Notes under the pieces: generated by a model
Seen by the model: only the letters and a program-made list of their open reading frames with translations
Databases searched by the model: none
What the model was told of the DNA's origin: nothing
Assembly: GCF_036173125.1 (NCBI RefSeq)
Contig: NZ_CP108054.1
Span: 1,054,001-1,118,000, forward strand
DNA from: Streptomyces sp. NBC_00286
GTDB taxonomy: Bacteria > Actinomycetota > Actinomycetes > Streptomycetales > Streptomycetaceae
DNA length: 64,000 nucleotides
Direction of reading: 5' to 3'
Position numbers and translations under genes: made by a program
Shown here: piece after piece, positions 35,645-45,209 of the stretch
Layout of the letters: each line of letters opens with the position of its first letter
Numbering within the stretch: position 1 is the stretch's first letter

Positions 35645-37492
35645 ATGGAATCGCAGTCTGTATCGCAGGGGGAGCTGCCGGGTAGGGGCCCGGTGCTCCT
35701 CGCACTTCGTTACTACGGACGGGAGTTGGCCCGGCTCTGGCGGTGGGCGGTGCCCGGGATGCTGCTGCCGGCGCTGGGCAACATCGGCATCTTCTACATC
35801 GCACCGCTGGTCGTCGCCAAGCTCGTCGGCCGTATCGCCGACGACGCCGACATCACCATCGGCTCGACACTGCCGTACGTCCTCGGCTTCGCCGGCATTC
35901 TGCTGTTCGCGGAGACGCTGTGGCGCATCGGCATGCACTGCCTGAACCGTGTGGACGCCCTCGGCATCGAGCACCTGTACGTGATCGGCATGGACGAACT
36001 GTTCGCCAAGGACACCGCGTTCTTCCACGACAACTTCGCCGGGTCGCTGACCAAGCGGGTGCTGAGCTTCGCCTCCCGCTTCGAGGAGTTCATCGACTCG
36101 ATGACGTTCCAGGTCGTGGGCAGGTTCGTGCCGCTGCTGTTCGGGTCGGTGGTGCTGTGGCGGTACGAACCGCTGCTCGTCGTCGGGCTCCTGGCGATGA
36201 TCGCGGTGACGGGGCTGTGCGTGGTGCCCCTCATCCGTCGCCGTCAGGCGCTCGTCGATGAGCGCGAGGAGGCGATCGCCCGGGTGTCGGGCCATGTCGC
36301 CGACAGCCTGATGAACATGGACACGGTCCGGGCCTTCGCCGCCGAGGAACGCGAGGCCGCCGAACACCGCTCCCGCGTCGCGCACTCACGGCGGCTCACG
36401 CTGCGGTCGTGGGACTACGGCAATCTGCGCATCGACACACTGGTCGCGCCGATGTCGGTGCTGACCAACGCGCTGGGCCTGCTGCTCGCGGTCACGCTCG
36501 GCGGGGGCGGGCACGGCGTGGAGGCGGTCGTGGTCGCCTTCACGTACTACTCCAACGCGACGCGGATCATGTTCGAGTTCAACCAGATCTACCGCCGTCT
36601 GGAGAGCTCGATGACGGAGGCCGCGCAGTTCACCGAACTGCTGCTCACGCCGCCGACCGTGCTCGACCCGCCCTCGCCGGAGCCGTTGCTGCCCAGGGCG
36701 GCCGACGTCCGCTTCGAGCAGGTGACCTTCGCCCACGCGGGCGCGGAGCCGCTCTTCGAGGGCCTCGACCTGGCTGTGCCCAGCGGGACGAAGATCGGTC
36801 TCGTCGGCCGGTCCGGCGGCGGCAAGACCACCCTCAGCCGGCTGCTGCTGCGGTTGATGGACATCGACGCGGGCCGGATCCTGATCGGCGGCCAGGACAT
36901 CAGCAAGCTGAGCCAGGCCGACCTGCGAGGCCTGATCGCGTACGTGCCGCAGGACCCGGCGATGTTCCACCGCACACTGCGGGACAACATCGCGTTCGCC
37001 CGGCCGGGCGCCACCGACGCCGAGATCCGCCGCGCTGCCGACGCGGCGCACGTCACGGAGTTCGCCGACGCGCTGCCGGACGGCTTCGACACCATGGTGG
37101 GCGAGCGCGGTGTCAAGCTGTCCGGCGGACAGCGCCAGCGCGTCGCTCTCGCCCGGGCGATCCTGCGCGACGCGCCGATCCTGCTGCTCGACGAGGCGAC
37201 CAGCGCCCTGGACTCCGAGAGCGAGATCCTCGTCCAGGAGGCGCTGTGGCGGCTCATGGAGGGGCGCACGGCGCTCGTGGTGGCACACCGCCTGAGCACC
37301 GTCGCCTCCATGGACCAGCTCGTCGTCCTCGACCGCGGACGGATCGTCGAGCAGGGCACGCACCAGGAACTGCTCGCGTCGGACGGCACCTACGCGAAGT
37401 TGTGGCAGCACCAGTCGGGCGGCTTCCTCGACGAAAGGCCCGTCGAGGAGAGCCCCGTCGACGACAGCTCGGTGGGGGCCGAACTGCACTGA
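35645..37492 (+). CDS. ABC exporter, fused membrane and ATPase domains
   Basis: A 615-aa half-transporter: about six membrane helices in residues 30-330 and a nucleotide-binding domain after about 360. Walker A is GRSGGGKT, the signature LSGGQRQR, Walker B ILLLDEATSALDSE and the H loop VAHRLST. This is the type I exporter (MsbA/LmrA/CydC-like) layout, usually a homodimer or heterodimer exporting hydrophobic compounds or peptides. It follows the oxidase genes by about 150 bases with a hairpin between, so it is probably a separate unit. No neighbouring peptide or lipid gene hints at a substrate. Confidence 0.9.
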   Translation: MESQSVSQGELPGRGPVLLALRYYGRELARLWRWAVPGMLLPALGNIGIFYIAPLVVAKLVGRIADDADITIGSTLPYVLGFAGILLFAETLWRIGMHCLNRVDALGIEHLYVIGMDELFAKDTAFFHDNFAGSLTKRVLSFASRFEEFIDSMTFQVVGRFVPLLFGSVVLWRYEPLLVVGLLAMIAVTGLCVVPLIRRRQALVDEREEAIARVSGHVADSLMNMDTVRAFAAEEREAAEHRSRVAHSRRLTLRSWDYGNLRIDTLVAPMSVLTNALGLLLAVTLGGGGHGVEAVVVAFTYYSNATRIMFEFNQIYRRLESSMTEAAQFTELLLTPPTVLDPPSPEPLLPRAADVRFEQVTFAHAGAEPLFEGLDLAVPSGTKIGLVGRSGGGKTTLSRLLLRLMDIDAGRILIGGQDISKLSQADLRGLIAYVPQDPAMFHRTLRDNIAFARPGATDAEIRRAADAAHVTEFADALPDGFDTMVGERGVKLSGGQRQRVALARAILRDAPILLLDEATSALDSESEILVQEALWRLMEGRTALVVAHRLSTVASMDQLVVLDRGRIVEQGTHQELLASDGTYAKLWQHQSGGFLDERPVEESPVDDSSVGAELH

Positions 37493-37527
37493 ACGCGAGC
37501 TGGTTCCGGCAAGGGGGACGCGTTCAG
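37489..37527. terminator. bidirectional inverted repeat between convergent genes
   Basis: CTGAACGCG (37489-37497) and CGCGTTCAG (37519-37527) form a perfect 9-base-pair stem. The arms contain the stop codons of the exporter (plus) and the SSADH (minus). The loop is 21 bases. Confidence 0.5.
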
Positions 37528-38963
37528 CTCACGGGCACCGCCAGGTACTGGTACTCCAGGAACTCGTCGATCCCGACCCGGCCACCCTCGCGGCCCAGCC
37601 CGGACTGCTTGACGCCGCCGAAGGGGGCGGCCGGGTTGGAGACGAGGCCGGTGTTGAGGCCGACCATGCCCACCTCCAGGCGTTCGCTGACGCGCAGGGC
37701 GCGGTCGAGGCCCTCGGTGAAGAGGTAGCCGACCAGGCCCCAGGGGGTGTCGTTGGCGCGGCGCACGACTTCGTCCTCGTCGTCGAAGGTGAGGATCGCG
37801 GCCACGGGGCCGAAGATCTCCGTGTCCATCAGGCGGCTCTCGGGGTCGACATCCGCGAGCACGGTCGGCGGGTAGAAGCAGCCGGGCCCTTGCGGCGTAC
37901 GGCCGCCGACGAGCACCTCGGCGCCGCGCTGCACCGCGTCGGCGACCAGCTCCTCTACCTTGGCCCGTCCGTTCGCGTCGATCAGCGGGCCGACGTCGAC
38001 CCCGTCCCGGGTGCCGGGGCCCACCACCAGCGAGCCCATACGCTCGGCGAGCCGCCGCCCGAACTCCTCCGCCACCGACCGGTGCACGAAGAAGCGGTTC
38101 GCGGCCGTGCACGCCTCGCCCATGTTGCGCATCTTGGCGACCATCGCGCCGTCCACGGCCTTGTCCAGGTCGGCGTCCTCGAAGACGACGAAGGGCGCGT
38201 TGCCGCCCAGCTCCATCGAGGTACGTACGACAGCGTCTGCGCACTGCGCGAGCAGCAGCCGCCCGACGGCGGTGGAGCCGGTGAAGGAGAGCTTGCGGAT
38301 ACGGCCGCCGCGCAGCAGCGGCTCGACCACCTCTCCCGCCCGCGAGGTCGTGACGACGTTCAGCACGCCGTCCGGCAGGCCCGCCTCCTTGAGGATCCCG
38401 GCCAGCGCGAGGCTGGACAGCGGGGTCTGCGGGGCCGGCTTGAGGATCATGGTGCAGCCGGCGGCGATCGCCGGGCCGATCTTGCGGGTGCCCATGGCCA
38501 GCGGGAAGTTCCACGGGGTGATCAGCAGACAGGGGCCGACCGGGCGGCGGGAGAGCACCATCCGGTTGCGGCCGTCGGGCAGGATGCCGGCGCCGCCTTC
38601 GATGCGTACGGCCTCCTCGGAGAACCAGCGGAAGAACTCCGCCGCGTACGCCACCTCTCCCCTGGCCTCGGCGAGCGGCTTGCCCATCTCGGCCGTCATC
38701 AGGTGGGCGAGCTCGTCGGTGCGCTCGAGGATGATCTCGTGCGCGCGGCGCAGGATTTCACTACGTGCCCGGGGCGCCGTACGGGCCCACTCCTGCTGTG
38801 CCTGCACGGCCGCGTCCTCCGCGAGCCGGGCGTCCTTGGGGCCCGCGTCGGCGACGTGCGCGATGATCTCGCCGGTCGCCGGGTCGTCCACGGGCAGGGT
38901 GGCGCCGTCCACGGCGTCCACCCAGGCACCGCCGATGAACAACTGCGTGGGTGTGTCGGTCAT
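37524..38963 (-). CDS. gabD: succinate-semialdehyde dehydrogenase
   Basis: A 479-aa NAD(P)-dependent dehydrogenase oxidising succinate semialdehyde to succinate, the second step of GABA breakdown. Catalytic Cys in MGEACTAANRF, general base Glu in SMELGGNAP, cofactor site SFTGSTAVGR. ATG 38963 follows AGGAGAG and overlaps the flavoprotein stop by 4 bases. Being in one operon with GabT supports the GABA assignment. A similar enzyme lies at 22038-23522. Confidence 0.88.
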   Translation of the reverse strand: MTDTPTQLFIGGAWVDAVDGATLPVDDPATGEIIAHVADAGPKDARLAEDAAVQAQQEWARTAPRARSEILRRAHEIILERTDELAHLMTAEMGKPLAEARGEVAYAAEFFRWFSEEAVRIEGGAGILPDGRNRMVLSRRPVGPCLLITPWNFPLAMGTRKIGPAIAAGCTMILKPAPQTPLSSLALAGILKEAGLPDGVLNVVTTSRAGEVVEPLLRGGRIRKLSFTGSTAVGRLLLAQCADAVVRTSMELGGNAPFVVFEDADLDKAVDGAMVAKMRNMGEACTAANRFFVHRSVAEEFGRRLAERMGSLVVGPGTRDGVDVGPLIDANGRAKVEELVADAVQRGAEVLVGGRTPQGPGCFYPPTVLADVDPESRLMDTEIFGPVAAILTFDDEDEVVRRANDTPWGLVGYLFTEGLDRALRVSERLEVGMVGLNTGLVSNPAAPFGGVKQSGLGREGGRVGIDEFLEYQYLAVPVS

Positions 38964-41848
38964 GAGGTCTCTCCTGGTTGATCGGATCGATCGGCGGCGG
39001 GGTCGAGCAGTTCCGCGAGGTGCAGGGCACGGATGTCGCGGTCTCCGGCGAGGTGGTCGATCTGCGTCGCGCAGCTGAATCCGTCGGCCACGACGACGGT
39101 CCGCTCGGCGCTGTCGACGGCGTCGAGGCGGGGTTTCAGTGCCAGGTCGGCGACAGCCATCGAGGTGTCGTAGTGCTCCTCCTCGAAGCCGAAGTTGCCG
39201 GCGAGTCCGCAGCAGCCCTCGGCCTCGTCGACCTTGCGTACGCCGAGCTTGCTCAGCAGGTCGCGCGGGCGGCGGCCGGTGAAGGTGGCGTATTCGTGGC
39301 AGTGGGTCTGCAGGACGACGTTGTCCGGCAGGTCGGGGGGCGTCCAGTCGGGGGCGGCCAGGTCGGTCAGGGCGCCGGTGAGGGTGTGGACGCGGGCCGC
39401 GACGCGGCGGGCGGCATCGGTGTCGAGGAGTTCGGGCACGTCACGCTTCAACGCGGCCGCACAGCTGGGTTCGGCCACGATGATGGGCCGGTCGTCGCCG
39501 TCGTCGTCCAGGCGGGCGACCGTACGGGCCATGACGCGTCGCGCGACGGACAGCTGACCGGTGCTGACCCAGGTCAGTCCGCAGCACAGGCCGTCCTCGG
39601 CCGTGCAGGGGATTCCGGCGTCCGCGAGTACGCGGCTCGTTGCGCCCGCGACCTCGGGGCGGAAGGCGCGCGTGAAGCTGTCGACGAAGAGCAGGGCCTT
39701 CGACGGTTCGCCGGTCTTCGCGGCACGCAGGGTCTTGCGCAGGGCGCGCCGGGAGGCGAAGGCCGGGATCGTGCGCTTCGTGGTCACGCCTCCGAGGCGG
39801 GCGAGCGCCCTGCCGACCGGGCCGCGCATCAGCGCATTGACCGGCCGGGCGGCGCGTCCGGCCAGGGCCGAGGTCAGGGGCAGCCAGCCCAGCGAGTAGT
39901 GGGAACGGGGCCGGAGCCTGCCCTTGTAGTGGTGGTGCAGGAACTCTGCCTTGTACGTGGCCATGTCGACGCCGACCGGGCAGTCGCTGGAGCACGCCTT
40001 GCAGGACAGGCACAGGTCGAGGGCGTCCTTGACGTCGGTCGAGCGCCAGCCGTCCTGGACGGTCCCGCCCCGCACCATCTCCTGGAGCAGCCGGGCCCGG
40101 CCCCGCGTGGAGTGGTTCTCCTCCCCCGTCGCCCGGTAGCTGGGACACATCACGCCGCCCGCGTCGCTGCGGCAGCGGCCGACGCCGACACAGCGGCGTA
40201 CGGCGCCCTCGAAGCCGTCCTCGTCGTGCGGGAAGGCGAAGAGGGTCTCGACGGGCAGCACGACAGCGGGCGTGTGCAGCGCCAGATCGGCGTCCAGGGG
40301 AGCCGGGTCGACGATGACGCCGGGGTTCAGGAGCCCGTGTGGGTCGAAGGTCTCCTTGAAGGCGGCGAACGCCCGGATCATCTGGTGGCTGTACATGACC
40401 TCCAGCAGCTCACCGCGCGCCCGCCCGTCGCCGTGCTCACCCGACAGCGTTCCGCCGTGCTCGACGACCAGAGCGGCGGCTTCGGAGAGGAAGCGGCGGG
40501 TGGCGGCCCGCCCGGTGTCCGTGGCGAGGTCGAAGTCGATGCGTACGTGGACACACCCGGCACCGAAGTGCCCGTACAGCACGCCGGTCAGCCCGTGGGC
40601 CGTCAGCAGCGCGCGGAAGTCCCGTAGATAAGCGGCCAGTTGATCCGGCGCGACCGCCGCGTCCTCCCAGCCGGGCCAGGACTCCCCGCCGTCCACGAGG
40701 CGGGCGGCGAGCCCGGCTCCGTCCTCGCGGACCCGCCACAGCGAGCGCCGTTCGGCCACGCTCTCCACGACCCGTCCGCCGGTCATCCGGCCCCGGGCCT
40801 TGAGCACGTCGAGCAGTTCGGCGGCGCGGTGGTTCACCGCGGCCTCGTCGTCGCCATCGAGTTCGACGTACAGCCAGGCACGCCCTTCGGGCAGGCCGGT
40901 GACGGAGTCCGGACCGCGGCGGGCTCGCATCGTCGCGACGATCGCCTCGTCCATGCCCTCCACGGCGGTCGGCGACCAGCGCAGGATCTCCGGGACGTCC
41001 TCGGCGGCGTCGACGACGTCGTCGTAACCGAGGGTCAGCAGCGCCGTGGCGGAGGCCGTCGCGAAGAGCCGTACCGTCGCTGCCGTGATGACCGCGCAGG
41101 TGCCCTCCGAGCCGACCAGCGCGCGGGCCATGTCGAAGCCGTTCTCCGGCAGCAGACGGTGCAGGTGGTAGCCGGAGACCTGGCGGGGGATGCGGCCCAG
41201 CTCGGTGCGGATCGGAGCCAGGTTGTCGGCGATCAGGGCCCGTACGTCTTGCTCGAGGCGGGAGATGTGTCCCGCATCATCAGGGTCGACCGGGTGCAGC
41301 CCGTTGTGGTCGGCGATGGCGCGTACGCCGTCGGCGGTGACGATCTCCAGGGACTCGATGTGGCTGCTGGTCCGCCCGTGCCGCACGGATCGGTTGCCGC
41401 AGGCGTCGTTGCCGATCATGCCGCCGAGCGTGCAGCGGCTGTGCGAGGAGGGGTCGGGGCCGAAGGCCAGCCCGTACGGGCCCGTCGCACTCTGGAGCGC
41501 GTCGAGGACCACTCCCGCCTCGACGCGCGCGGTGCGGGCCTCCGGGTCGATGTCCAGGACCCGGTTCATGTAGCGGGAGAAGTCCAGGACGACGCCGGGC
41601 CCGACGGCGTTGCCCGCCATGCTGGTGCCGCCACCGCGCGCGGTGACCGGGACGCCCGCCTCCCGGCAGGCCCGTAGCACCGCGCACACGTCGTCGGCGC
41701 TACGGGGGAAGGCCACCGCCTGCGGCGGAACCCGGTAGTTCGAGGCGTCGTAGGCGTATGCGCCGGTCCCTCCCGCACCGGTCTCGATCCGCAGTCCGGG
41801 AGCGGTACGGGCGAGCTCGTCGACCAGGCGCGCGAGGGAGTCGGTCAT
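38960..41848 (-). CDS. FAD/4Fe-4S oxidoreductase, D-2-hydroxyglutarate dehydrogenase-like (YdiJ type)
   Basis: A 962-aa fusion of a GlcD/D2HGDH-type flavin domain and an iron-sulphur GlcF-like domain. The FAD_binding_4 part spans about 40-240 (ARGGGTSMAGNAVG, GGMIGNDACGNRS), followed by the FAD-oxidase C domain (SGEHGDGRARGELLE). A ferredoxin part with CLSCKACSSDCP comes next, and last a cysteine-rich CCG domain (CCGLTWVSTG, CCGLAGNFGFE). E. coli YdiJ, with this layout, oxidises D-2-hydroxyglutarate. The long in-frame extension to 43243 is a shadow of gabT; ATG 41848 overlaps gabT by 4 bases. Its place between gabT and gabD is unusual. Confidence 0.88.
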   Translation of the reverse strand: MTDSLARLVDELARTAPGLRIETGAGGTGAYAYDASNYRVPPQAVAFPRSADDVCAVLRACREAGVPVTARGGGTSMAGNAVGPGVVLDFSRYMNRVLDIDPEARTARVEAGVVLDALQSATGPYGLAFGPDPSSHSRCTLGGMIGNDACGNRSVRHGRTSSHIESLEIVTADGVRAIADHNGLHPVDPDDAGHISRLEQDVRALIADNLAPIRTELGRIPRQVSGYHLHRLLPENGFDMARALVGSEGTCAVITAATVRLFATASATALLTLGYDDVVDAAEDVPEILRWSPTAVEGMDEAIVATMRARRGPDSVTGLPEGRAWLYVELDGDDEAAVNHRAAELLDVLKARGRMTGGRVVESVAERRSLWRVREDGAGLAARLVDGGESWPGWEDAAVAPDQLAAYLRDFRALLTAHGLTGVLYGHFGAGCVHVRIDFDLATDTGRAATRRFLSEAAALVVEHGGTLSGEHGDGRARGELLEVMYSHQMIRAFAAFKETFDPHGLLNPGVIVDPAPLDADLALHTPAVVLPVETLFAFPHDEDGFEGAVRRCVGVGRCRSDAGGVMCPSYRATGEENHSTRGRARLLQEMVRGGTVQDGWRSTDVKDALDLCLSCKACSSDCPVGVDMATYKAEFLHHHYKGRLRPRSHYSLGWLPLTSALAGRAARPVNALMRGPVGRALARLGGVTTKRTIPAFASRRALRKTLRAAKTGEPSKALLFVDSFTRAFRPEVAGATSRVLADAGIPCTAEDGLCCGLTWVSTGQLSVARRVMARTVARLDDDGDDRPIIVAEPSCAAALKRDVPELLDTDAARRVAARVHTLTGALTDLAAPDWTPPDLPDNVVLQTHCHEYATFTGRRPRDLLSKLGVRKVDEAEGCCGLAGNFGFEEEHYDTSMAVADLALKPRLDAVDSAERTVVVADGFSCATQIDHLAGDRDIRALHLAELLDPAADRSDQPGETS

Positions 41849-43113
41849 CGCTGCGACGCCCCTGAGGTACCGGCCTCCACCGCGGCCGACCACGCCTGGA
41901 GGCCCGCGTCCACCGCCTTCTCGTCGATGACGAGCGCCGGGATCATCCGTACGACCTGGTTCCAGGCGCCGCACAGCAGCAGGAGCAGGCCCTCGTCGAT
42001 GGCGGCCTTCTGCACGCGGCCGGCGGTTTCGGGGTCGGGGCTGCCATCCTCGGTGACGAACTCGCTGGCCAGCATCAGGCCCATGCCGCGTACGTCCCCG
42101 ATCGCCGGCGTCCGCTCGGCCACCGCCTCCAGGCCCTGGCGCAGCCGCTGGCCCATCGCGTCGGCGTTCTCGACCAGCTTCTCGTCGCGTACGACGTCGA
42201 GGGTGGCGCACGCCGCGGCGCAGGCGACGGCGTTGGCGCCGTAGGTACCGCCCTGCGAGCCCGGCCACGCCTTGGCCATCAGCTCCTCGGAGGCGGCGAT
42301 GCCGGAGATCGGGAAGCCGCTGGCCAGGCCCTTCGCGGTGATCAGGATGTCCGGGGTGACGCCGAAGTGGTCGTGGCCCCAGAAGCGGCCGGTGCGGCCG
42401 ACGCCGGTCTGCACCTCGTCGAGGATGAGCAGGAAGCCGTGCCGGTCCGCGCGCTCCCGCAGGCCCTCCATGAAGGCGCGGTTCGCGGGCACGTAGCCGC
42501 CCTCGCCGAGCACCGGCTCGACGATGATCGCGGCCGTGTCGGCGGGCGAGGAGATCGTCTGGAGGGTGTAGTCGAGCTCCTTCAGGGCGAAGCGGGTGGC
42601 GGTGTCCTCGTCCCAGCCGTAGCGGTAGGCCGTCGGGAAGGGGGTGACGACCACGCCGCTCATCAGCGGGGAGAAGCCGGAGCGGAAGCGGGTGCCGGAG
42701 GTGGTCATGGAGGCGGCGGCCACCGTACGGCCGTGGAAACCGCCGTGGCAGACCAGAACGTTGGGCCGGCCGGTGGCCTGGCGGGCCAGCCGCAGCGCCG
42801 ACTCGACGGCCTCGCTGCCGGAGTTGGTGAAGAAGAGGCTGTCCAGGCCGGACGGCAGTACCTCGCCCAGCTTCTCGACAAGTCGCTGCAGCGGCTGGTG
42901 CATGACGGTCGTGTACTGGCCGTGGACCAGCGTGCCCACCTGCTCCTGCGCCGCCGCCACAACCCTGGGGTGACAGTGCCCGGTGCTGGTGACGCCGATG
43001 CCCGCGGTGAAGTCGAGATAACGGCGGCCGTTCTCGTCGTACAGGTGGACGCCCTCGCCCCGGACCGCCGTCACGGGGGTGGCCTGGCGAAGGTGCGGCG
43101 ACAGTGCGGTCAT
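41845..43113 (-). CDS. gabT: 4-aminobutyrate (GABA) aminotransferase
   Basis: A 422-aa class III aminotransferase converting GABA and 2-oxoglutarate to succinate semialdehyde and glutamate. Asp232 in ILDEVQTGVGRTG and Lys261 in ITAKGLASGFPIS are the PLP contacts; FTNSGSEAVESALRLAR is the phosphate-binding region. ATG 43113 follows GGGAG; the longer frame to 43185 lacks a ribosome site. It heads an operon of three overlapping genes and is divergent from a PucR regulator 264 bases away. Confidence 0.9.
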   Translation of the reverse strand: MTALSPHLRQATPVTAVRGEGVHLYDENGRRYLDFTAGIGVTSTGHCHPRVVAAAQEQVGTLVHGQYTTVMHQPLQRLVEKLGEVLPSGLDSLFFTNSGSEAVESALRLARQATGRPNVLVCHGGFHGRTVAAASMTTSGTRFRSGFSPLMSGVVVTPFPTAYRYGWDEDTATRFALKELDYTLQTISSPADTAAIIVEPVLGEGGYVPANRAFMEGLRERADRHGFLLILDEVQTGVGRTGRFWGHDHFGVTPDILITAKGLASGFPISGIAASEELMAKAWPGSQGGTYGANAVACAAACATLDVVRDEKLVENADAMGQRLRQGLEAVAERTPAIGDVRGMGLMLASEFVTEDGSPDPETAGRVQKAAIDEGLLLLLCGAWNQVVRMIPALVIDEKAVDAGLQAWSAAVEAGTSGASQR

Positions 43114-43377
43114 GTTCGTCTCCCGGCCGTGCGTCGTGGGCTGCGTGGTCAGCTTGCTCCTGTACCCGAGTATTTCCGCGATCATGGAGGGCTACAACGC
43201 GCGATCTGTCCGGCTTGAGCGCGGTGATCGGACGTTGTGTCAACCGCGGAAGGCGCCGCGCGAGGGGGCGTACGCCGGTGGACTGCTCTTGCGCAGGTCA
43301 GCGCCGCTTGCCACAGTGACCGGGCACTCCCCCGAGCGCGCCCCTCCGATCGTGTCGGGGACCCCTACGGAGACACC

Positions 43378-45111
43378 GTGGACACCGTGAACGACAAGCG
43401 CCCGACAAATCGTCCGCCGGCCATCGACGACCGGGACACCGGCCCGGCCGGCCGCGCGCCCACCGTCGCGGACATCCTGGCCCTGCCCGTCCTGTCCGCC
43501 GGACGACCCGAGGTGGTGACCGGCATCGCCCACCTCGACCGGCCGGTCCGCTGGGTCCACATCACCGAACTCACGGACCCCGCCTCCTTCCTCAAGGGCG
43601 GCGAACTCGTCCTGACCACCGGCATGCCCCTGCCCGAGGACCCGGCAGGCGTACGCCGCTACGTCGACGAACTCGCCCGCGTCGAAGCCGCCGCCCTGGT
43701 CATCGAACTCGTACGCCGCTACCACCGCCCGCCCGACGCACTCGTCCAGGCCTGCCGGGCCCGCGGCCTCCCCCTGATCACCCTCGCCAAGGACGTCAAC
43801 TTCCTGGAGGTCACCCAGGTCGTCCACGCCCTCATCCTCGGCAGCCAGGCGGAGGCGATGCGCCGCGCCCAGCGCATCCACGAGGCGTTCACCGCCCTCA
43901 CGCTGCGCGGCGCGGGACCCGAAGACGTGGTGCGCGTGGCGGCGCAGCTGAGCGGCCACACGGTCGTACTGGAGAACCTGGTGCACCAGGCGCTGACGTA
44001 CGAGGTCTCCGGCAGCACCCTGGAGGACGCACTCACCGACTGGGAACAGCGCTCCCGGGCCACGCCGACCGGCGACCACCCGGACGTGGGCGGCCCGGAG
44101 GGCTGGCTCACCGCACCCGTCGAGTACCAGGGCGAACGCTGGGGCCGCGTGGCCATGCTCCCCGTCCGGGCCGGCGAACCGGCTTTCGGCCCGGAGCACA
44201 TCACCGTGCTGGAGCGTACGGCGATGGCCCTGGCCGTCGCCCGCCTCATCCACCCCACGCCCTGGGAGCGCACAGCACACCGAGACGCCTTGCGGGACCT
44301 GGCCGAACAGCGCCACCACTCCCCCGAGGACGCCCGCGCCCGCTTCGCGGCACTGGGGCTGCCCACGGAGGACAGCCGGTTCCTCGCGATCCTCGTAGAT
44401 CTCGGTACAGCAGACCTCCGTGCGGCAGACCTCCGTACATCGGTCATCCCTACATCGGACCTCGGCACATCGGACTCGGACGAGGCCGTGGTCCTGGAGA
44501 CCCGTCTCTCCCAAGAGGCGCGGGCCGCAGGAATCCCGGCCCTCGTCGGTGAACTGGCTCCCGGCCGTCTCGGCATCCTCCTCGCGCTGCGCCCGTCGCA
44601 GCCCTGGCGATCCATTGCCGAACAGCTGAGCCGCGCCGCACTGGACGTCGCCTCGACGGCGGTCGTGAGCGTCGGCTCGGAAGTCACCGACCTCCGCGAC
44701 ACCGCCCGCTCCTTCCGCGCGGCGGCCCGCGTCGCCGAGGCCACGCCGCCCGGCCAGCCCCTCCCCCCGGACCGCTCCTTCCACGAACTGCCCGACATCG
44801 GACTGCGCCGCCTCCTGTACGCGTTCCGCGAGGACCCCCGCATCCAGGAGTACGCCGAACGCCGACTCAGCCCTCTCATCGACCACGACACCCGCCACGG
44901 CACCGACCTGCTGACAACCCTGCGCCACTACCTCGACGCGGCCGGCAACAAGACCACCACCGCACGCCGCGGCGGACTGTCCCGGGAGACGGTCTACCAA
45001 CGCCTGCGTACGATCGAGCGCTTGCTGGCCTGCGACCTCGAGTCCGGCGAAGAGCGCACGGAACTCCATGTGGCGCTTACGGCGCTGGACATCTTGCGGG
45101 GGCGTCCGTGA
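43378..45111 (+). CDS. PucR-family transcriptional regulator
   Basis: A 577-aa regulator: PucR N-terminal sensory domain in about residues 30-150 (PTVADILALPVLSAGRPEVV), a middle GAF-like or GGDEF-like region, and a C-terminal PucR helix-turn-helix (YLDAAGNKTTTARRGGLSRETVYQRLRTIE). Divergent from gabT, it is the probable regulator of the GABA operon; PucR proteins often control nitrogen-source use. GTG 43378 has GGAG upstream; GTG 43387 is an alternative. The middle holds a low-complexity stretch made of five 15-base units, see 44398. Confidence 0.87.
   Translation: MDTVNDKRPTNRPPAIDDRDTGPAGRAPTVADILALPVLSAGRPEVVTGIAHLDRPVRWVHITELTDPASFLKGGELVLTTGMPLPEDPAGVRRYVDELARVEAAALVIELVRRYHRPPDALVQACRARGLPLITLAKDVNFLEVTQVVHALILGSQAEAMRRAQRIHEAFTALTLRGAGPEDVVRVAAQLSGHTVVLENLVHQALTYEVSGSTLEDALTDWEQRSRATPTGDHPDVGGPEGWLTAPVEYQGERWGRVAMLPVRAGEPAFGPEHITVLERTAMALAVARLIHPTPWERTAHRDALRDLAEQRHHSPEDARARFAALGLPTEDSRFLAILVDLGTADLRAADLRTSVIPTSDLGTSDSDEAVVLETRLSQEARAAGIPALVGELAPGRLGILLALRPSQPWRSIAEQLSRAALDVASTAVVSVGSEVTDLRDTARSFRAAARVAEATPPGQPLPPDRSFHELPDIGLRRLLYAFREDPRIQEYAERRLSPLIDHDTRHGTDLLTTLRHYLDAAGNKTTTARRGGLSRETVYQRLRTIERLLACDLESGEERTELHVALTALDILRGRP
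44398..44479 (+). repeat. 15-bp in-frame minisatellite within the PucR gene
   Basis: Five consecutive 15-base units (44398-44412, 44413-44427, 44428-44442, 44443-44457, 44458-44472) plus a partial sixth. They encode DLGTA, DLRAA, DLRTS, VIPTS, DLGTS. Because the unit is a multiple of three, gain or loss keeps the frame. Confidence 0.85.
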
Positions 45112-45150
45112 AGCGGCCGGTTGCCTGAGCGGCTACCTCACCAACACGTC

Positions 45151-45184
45151 GGCGGCGGACACCGGTTGACCAGTGCCCGCCGCC
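45151..45184. terminator. hairpin terminator between convergent PucR and TPR genes
   Basis: GGCGGCGG (45151-45158) pairs with CCGCCGCC (45177-45184); a CAC/GTG extension and a TTGA loop complete the hairpin. It lies 40 bases after the PucR stop and 26 bases from the TPR gene stop, so it can serve both. Confidence 0.7.
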
Positions 45185-45209
45185 CACACACTCCTCGCCA
45201 CGCCCTCGC

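Noticed and set aside
38960..43243. 1427-codon frame suggesting a giant fusion protein
   Set aside because: The part above 41848 is an Arg/Pro/Gly-rich shadow of gabT. The flavoprotein starts at ATG 41848 with a 4-base overlap.
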